Positions 31,674 to 34,584 of a DNA stretch of 34,584 nucleotides are shown here, piece by piece (within the stretch, counting starts at the first letter, position 1; every line of letters begins with the position of its first letter). Made by a program: the position numbers and the translations under genes. The notes below the pieces were generated by a model, which was given only the letters and a program-made list of their open reading frames with translations, ran no database searches and was not told the DNA's origin. This stretch comes from Candidatus Aminicenantota bacterium (GTDB lineage: Bacteria > Acidobacteriota > Aminicenantia > Aminicenantales > Aminicenantaceae), in assembly GCA_030603565.1 (NCBI GenBank), contig JAUVXM010000022.1, positions 1 to 34,584 on the forward strand, given 5' to 3'.

Positions 31674-32501
31674 TTATTTACTCCTTCTTCTTACAATGTA
31701 CTTATGTGTTCTTTTATTCCTTCTTGTTCGATATCCCTTTGTCGGTTGCCCAGTTGGGGATACAGGATTCCGGCCGCCTTTGGATTTTCCTTCCCCTCCG
31801 CCGTGGGGATGATCGATAGGATTCATTGCCGATCCCCTTACATGGGGCTTTCTTCCTTTCCAGCGTGTCCGGCCTGCTTTACCCCCAGAAATATTCTTGT
31901 TATCAGGATTACTAACTTCACCAACAGTCGCTCTACAGTCAAGGTGTATTTTCCTAATCTCGGAAGAAGGCATCCTCACCTGAGCATAATCGCCTTCTTT
32001 AGCTAAAATCTGGGCGCTTGAGCCTGCGGATTTGGCTATCTGTCCTCCCTTGCCTTTTCTTAATTCTAAATTATGGACTATTATGCCAAGTGGGATAAAC
32101 TTGATCGGCATAGCATTCCCAGGTAATATATCGACCTGTTTATCCGCAGAGATGATAGTCTGCCCCAGTTTCATTTTCTGGGGAGTGATGATATAACTCC
32201 ATTCTCCGTCATTGTATTTTATCAAGGAAATAAAAGCACTGCGGTTGGGGTCATATTCGATCGTCTCTACCTTGCCAGGCACATCGATTTTATTTCTTTT
32301 AAAATCAATGATCCTGTAGGCCTTTTTATGTCCCCCACTACGGTGACGCATAGAAATCCGTCCCTGGGCATTTCTTCCACCGGTTTTTTTTATCGGCTCT
32401 AGTAAAGGCTTATAAGGTTTATGGCCTGATAATTCCTCAAACGTCAATCCGGTTCGATGGCGTAAACTTGATGTGGTTGGATTATATGTTTTTATTCCCA
32501 T
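31674..32501 (-). CDS. rplB: 50S ribosomal protein L2
   Basis: L2 is required for subunit joining and the peptidyl-transferase centre. From ATG 32501 it has 275 residues, beginning [20 protein letters not shown]. Family blocks include [40 protein letters not shown] and the conserved [20 protein letters not shown], where the critical His of the HPHGGGEG motif is present. A TTG five codons upstream is in frame, but GAGG before ATG 32501 and the family start favour the ATG. One base separates it from rplW. Confidence 0.98.
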   Translation of the reverse strand: MGIKTYNPTTSSLRHRTGLTFEELSGHKPYKPLLEPIKKTGGRNAQGRISMRHRSGGHKKAYRIIDFKRNKIDVPGKVETIEYDPNRSAFISLIKYNDGEWSYIITPQKMKLGQTIISADKQVDILPGNAMPIKFIPLGIIVHNLELRKGKGGQIAKSAGSSAQILAKEGDYAQVRMPSSEIRKIHLDCRATVGEVSNPDNKNISGGKAGRTRWKGRKPHVRGSAMNPIDHPHGGGEGKSKGGRNPVSPTGQPTKGYRTRRNKRTHKYIVRRRSK

Positions 32502-32502
32502 T

Positions 32503-32799
32503 TTAAACCGCCTCAAAATATTCGATCATCTTTTCGCCTTCTTTAATTTTCACATAAGCTTTTTTCCAATCTCGTTTCCAGCCTTCATTCCGGCCTACTC
32601 TTCTTTTTTTTCCTTTTTTACTTACGGTTCTTATTCTCTCAATTTTAACTCTAAAAAGCTGCTCAACTGCTTCTTTAATTTCAATTTTATTGGCATGTTT
32701 ATTTACTTCAAAACAGACTTCTCTGTTTTTTTCTTTCAGCAAGGTAGTCTTTTCGGTGATAACAGGACGTAAAATAATTTTATACGGATCTATACTCAC
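32503..32799 (-). CDS. rplW: 50S ribosomal protein L23
   Basis: L23 docks trigger factor and SRP at the tunnel exit. The 98-residue protein has the start [40 protein letters not shown] and the exposed loop [20 protein letters not shown]. The end [20 protein letters not shown] is typical. ATG 32799 overlaps the rplD stop by 4 bases. Confidence 0.98.
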   Translation of the reverse strand: MSIDPYKIILRPVITEKTTLLKEKNREVCFEVNKHANKIEIKEAVEQLFRVKIERIRTVSKKGKKRRVGRNEGWKRDWKKAYVKIKEGEKMIEYFEAV

Positions 32800-33416
32800 T
32801 TTAACTTCTCCATAAATAACTCAAAAGCCCGTTTTGTAAAAACAAGCCCGCGGTGATTTAAAACATCATAAACATTAAGTTGTGCATAATCAACAGTTTT
32901 AATCCCGGGAAGATTGCGCATCGAAAGGATTAGATTCCTATTCTTATGATGGTCGACAATCAAAGCTGATTTTAAATTTAAGGCATTGACCAATTTAGCC
33001 GCTTCCTTGGTTTTAGGCTCCTTGAAATCAAGGGCTTCTATTACAATTAACTGCTTATCTGTCAGCTTCATTGCCAAAGCGGACTTTAAAGCATTGCGTT
33101 TGGCGGTTTTCGGTATGCTATAAGAATAATCTCTTGGCTTTGGTCCAAAGGTCACACCACCGCCTTTCCACAAAGGAGAACGAGTACTCCCGGCACGAGC
33201 CCTGCCTGTGCCTTTTTGTCTCCAGGGTTTACGTCCACCGCCTCGTACTTCTTTCCTAGTCTTAGTACTGGCCGTTCCTCTTCTCTGATTAGCTCTGTAA
33301 TTGACTACGGCCTCATAAAGAAGATGCTCCTTAACCGGAAAAGAAAAAATGTCCTCCGGGGCTTTGACCTCACTAACTCTTTTACCATTATTGTCTAAAA
33401 CTTGAACCTTAAGCAT
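32796..33416 (-). CDS. rplD: 50S ribosomal protein L4
   Basis: L4 extends a loop into the exit tunnel and in E. coli represses the S10 operon. The 206-residue protein has NYRANQRRGTASTKTRKEVR, GGGRKPWRQKGTGRARAGST and SPLWKGGGVTFGPKPRDYSY, which form the tunnel loop. VNALNLKSALIVDHHKN and the end [17 protein letters not shown] follow. Three bases separate it from rplC. No S10-type leader can be judged, because the operon start lies outside the window. Confidence 0.98.
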   Translation of the reverse strand: MLKVQVLDNNGKRVSEVKAPEDIFSFPVKEHLLYEAVVNYRANQRRGTASTKTRKEVRGGGRKPWRQKGTGRARAGSTRSPLWKGGGVTFGPKPRDYSYSIPKTAKRNALKSALAMKLTDKQLIVIEALDFKEPKTKEAAKLVNALNLKSALIVDHHKNRNLILSMRNLPGIKTVDYAQLNVYDVLNHRGLVFTKRAFELFMEKLK

Positions 33417-33419
33417 TTT

Positions 33420-34082
33420 TTACTCTTTTTTTGATTTTCCTGATGATTGAGCCAAAAAATCTGCTTTTTTTATTAACAGATAACCTCCGTTTGCTCCGGG
33501 AACTGCACCTTTAACCACAAGAAGGTTTTTTTCTTTATCAGCTTCAATGACCGTTAAATTTTTTACAGTTACTCTATTATTTCCCATCTGACCAGGCATC
33601 TTTTTCCCCTTCATAACCCTGGAAGGGTCTGCAGAACAACCAGTGGAACCTGCATGTCTGTGAAACATAGAACCATGGGTCTTCCGTCCACCATGGAATC
33701 CCCAGCGCTTAATAACACCTGCAAATCCCTTTCCTTTACTAGTTCCTACTATGTGAACTCTCTCTCCCTTCTTAAAGATATCCGCAAAAAATTGATCTCC
33801 GGGATTGATTTCTTCCTTGTCGCTGAAATGAAATTCTTTTAAAACCTTTACAGGAGAAATACCTGATTTTTTAAAATGTCCGATCTCTGTTTTGATAGCC
33901 TTCCTAGTAGAATTATCATTCGCTAAACCTAACTGTAATACTGAATATCCATCTATTTTTTCCGTCTTTTTCTGGATAACAACGCAAGGCCCAGCTTGAA
34001 TTACAGTTACCGGAATTGCAATCCCGCTGTCATTGAAATTCTGAGTCATTCCAATTTTTTTACCAATAATTCCTTCGATCAT
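33420..34082 (-). CDS. rplC: 50S ribosomal protein L3
   Basis: L3 starts 50S assembly and its central loop reaches the peptidyl-transferase centre. The 220-residue protein begins MIEGIIGKKIGMTQNFNDSG. Family blocks are VHIVGTSKGKGFAGVIKRWG, FHGGRKTHGSMFHRHAGSTG with the Gln/Met loop region PSRVMKGKKMPGQMGNNRVT, and LLVVKGAVPGANGGYLLIK. The Gln of KMPGQMG is the site methylated by PrmB in some bacteria. Two bases separate it from rpsJ. Confidence 0.98.
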   Translation of the reverse strand: MIEGIIGKKIGMTQNFNDSGIAIPVTVIQAGPCVVIQKKTEKIDGYSVLQLGLANDNSTRKAIKTEIGHFKKSGISPVKVLKEFHFSDKEEINPGDQFFADIFKKGERVHIVGTSKGKGFAGVIKRWGFHGGRKTHGSMFHRHAGSTGCSADPSRVMKGKKMPGQMGNNRVTVKNLTVIEADKEKNLLVVKGAVPGANGGYLLIKKADFLAQSSGKSKKE

Positions 34083-34084
34083 TA

Positions 34085-34405
34085 TTATTCTCCCCCAGCT
34101 CCAAATGCCTGAATTTCAACATCAATTCCTGCGGGAAGATCCAACTTCTGCAGTTCATCAATAGTTTCATTATTATAATCGCTTATGTCCATAAGACGTT
34201 TATATATCCTCATTTCAAAATGCTCTCTGGATCTTTTGTCAACATGAGGGGAACGAAGAACACAAAATTTATGAATATATGTCGGCAAAGGTATCGGTCC
34301 AGAAACAGATGCTCCTGTCCTTTTTGCTTTAATAACAATATCCTTTACAGACTGATCAAGTAGCCTATGGTCAAATGATTTTAACCGTATTCTTATCTTT
34401 TCCAT
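34085..34405 (-). CDS. rpsJ: 30S ribosomal protein S10
   Basis: S10 is in the 30S head and also joins NusB in antitermination. The 106-residue protein has [40 protein letters not shown] and [39 protein letters not shown] ends it, slightly extended by the acidic-glycine tail. The gap to tuf is 48 bases, the longest in this part of the operon, with no promoter that I can support. Confidence 0.98.
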   Translation of the reverse strand: MEKIRIRLKSFDHRLLDQSVKDIVIKAKRTGASVSGPIPLPTYIHKFCVLRSPHVDKRSREHFEMRIYKRLMDISDYNNETIDELQKLDLPAGIDVEIQAFGAGGE

Positions 34406-34453
34406 TTTTCTATTCCTCGTCTTCCTCTTACTATAAAAACCACCTCTTATTAT

Positions 34454-34584
34454 TTACTCTAAAATCTCAGTTACAGTTCCTGCTCCTACTGTTCGGCTTC
34501 CTTCTCGTATCGCAAAACGAAGCCCTTGCTCCATCGCCACGTTCGTGATCAAACTCATCTCTAAATTCGTATTATCACCCGGCA
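34454..34584 (-). CDS. tuf: Elongation factor Tu, C-terminal 42 residues only
   Basis: Reading the minus strand from the right edge gives [20 protein letters not shown], then [20 protein letters not shown] and LE before the TAA. This is the end of domain 3 of EF-Tu, the GTPase that brings aminoacyl-tRNA to the ribosome. The 5' part lies outside the window. The position just before rpsJ is the common str-S10 arrangement, so rpsL, rpsG and fusA are likely upstream. Confidence 0.97.
   Translation of the reverse strand, partial: PGDNTNLEMSLITNVAMEQGLRFAIREGSRTVGAGTVTEILE

Noticed and set aside
1-34584. CRISPR array, tRNA, rRNA or prophage genes
   Set aside because: No regularly spaced direct repeats with unique spacers, no tRNA cloverleaf or rRNA sequence, and no phage structural or integrase genes were seen on either strand.

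Overview
The window reads as a chromosomal segment of an uncultivated-type, probably diderm (Gram-negative-like) bacterium. Evidence for an outer membrane is an exported beta-barrel protein ending in an aromatic residue and an MltD-like lipoprotein lytic transglycosylase. The DNA is AT-rich, TTG and GTG starts occur, and one promoter matches the sigma-54 consensus. The ribosomal proteins (zinc-type S14, four-cysteine S4) and metabolic genes do not match any well-known genus that I recognise. I can only suggest a deep-branching candidate phylum; assigning one needs a phylogeny.

Layout. Positions 1-6.2 kb carry mostly minus-strand accessory and salvage genes: a YeiH-type membrane transporter cut by the window edge, an orphan small protein, an MNT/AbiEii-like nucleotidyltransferase, a tryptophanase, a PfkB-family kinase and an MTA phosphorylase. 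Positions 6.2-10.7 kb hold a plus-strand operon sir2-larC-folE-metG. Positions 10.9-17.5 kb mix a TsaC/Sua5-type protein, an outer-membrane barrel protein, a nitroreductase, a family 2 glycosyltransferase, a LEA-type exported protein and a CCA-adding-type nucleotidyltransferase with an HD domain; mltD follows to 19.3 kb. From 19.3 kb to the right edge the minus strand is one continuous ribosomal superoperon, read right to left: tuf (partial), rpsJ, rplCDWB, rpsS, rplV, rpsC, rplP, rpmC, rpsQ, rplNXE, rpsZ, rpsH, rplFR, rpsE, rpmD, rplO, secY, adk, map, infA, rpmJ, rpsM, rpsK, rpsD, rpoA, rplQ. It includes a 37-codon rpmJ. Many junctions overlap by 1-11 bases.

The most unusual content lies between the genes of the left half. 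Four gaps (about 3.6, 5.9, 13.2 and 15.6 kb) are filled by related non-coding elements, and a remnant sits at 4.8 kb. They are bounded by short inverted ends of the type CCTGRAYTATTCA / TGAATARYTCAGG. They are built from interchangeable modules: a 98-nt imperfect hairpin whose stems show compensatory base changes between copies, and an AT-rich module closed by a stem whose arms also change in a compensatory way. A second layer consists of degenerate tandem 7-mers, 8-mers and 10-mers that recur in nearly every gap and in places have replaced parts of the elements. None occur inside the ribosomal superoperon. These elements encode no protein that I can see and look like non-autonomous mobile or structured-RNA/DNA repeats. 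They abut start and stop codons so closely that one end supplies the stop codon of mtnP.
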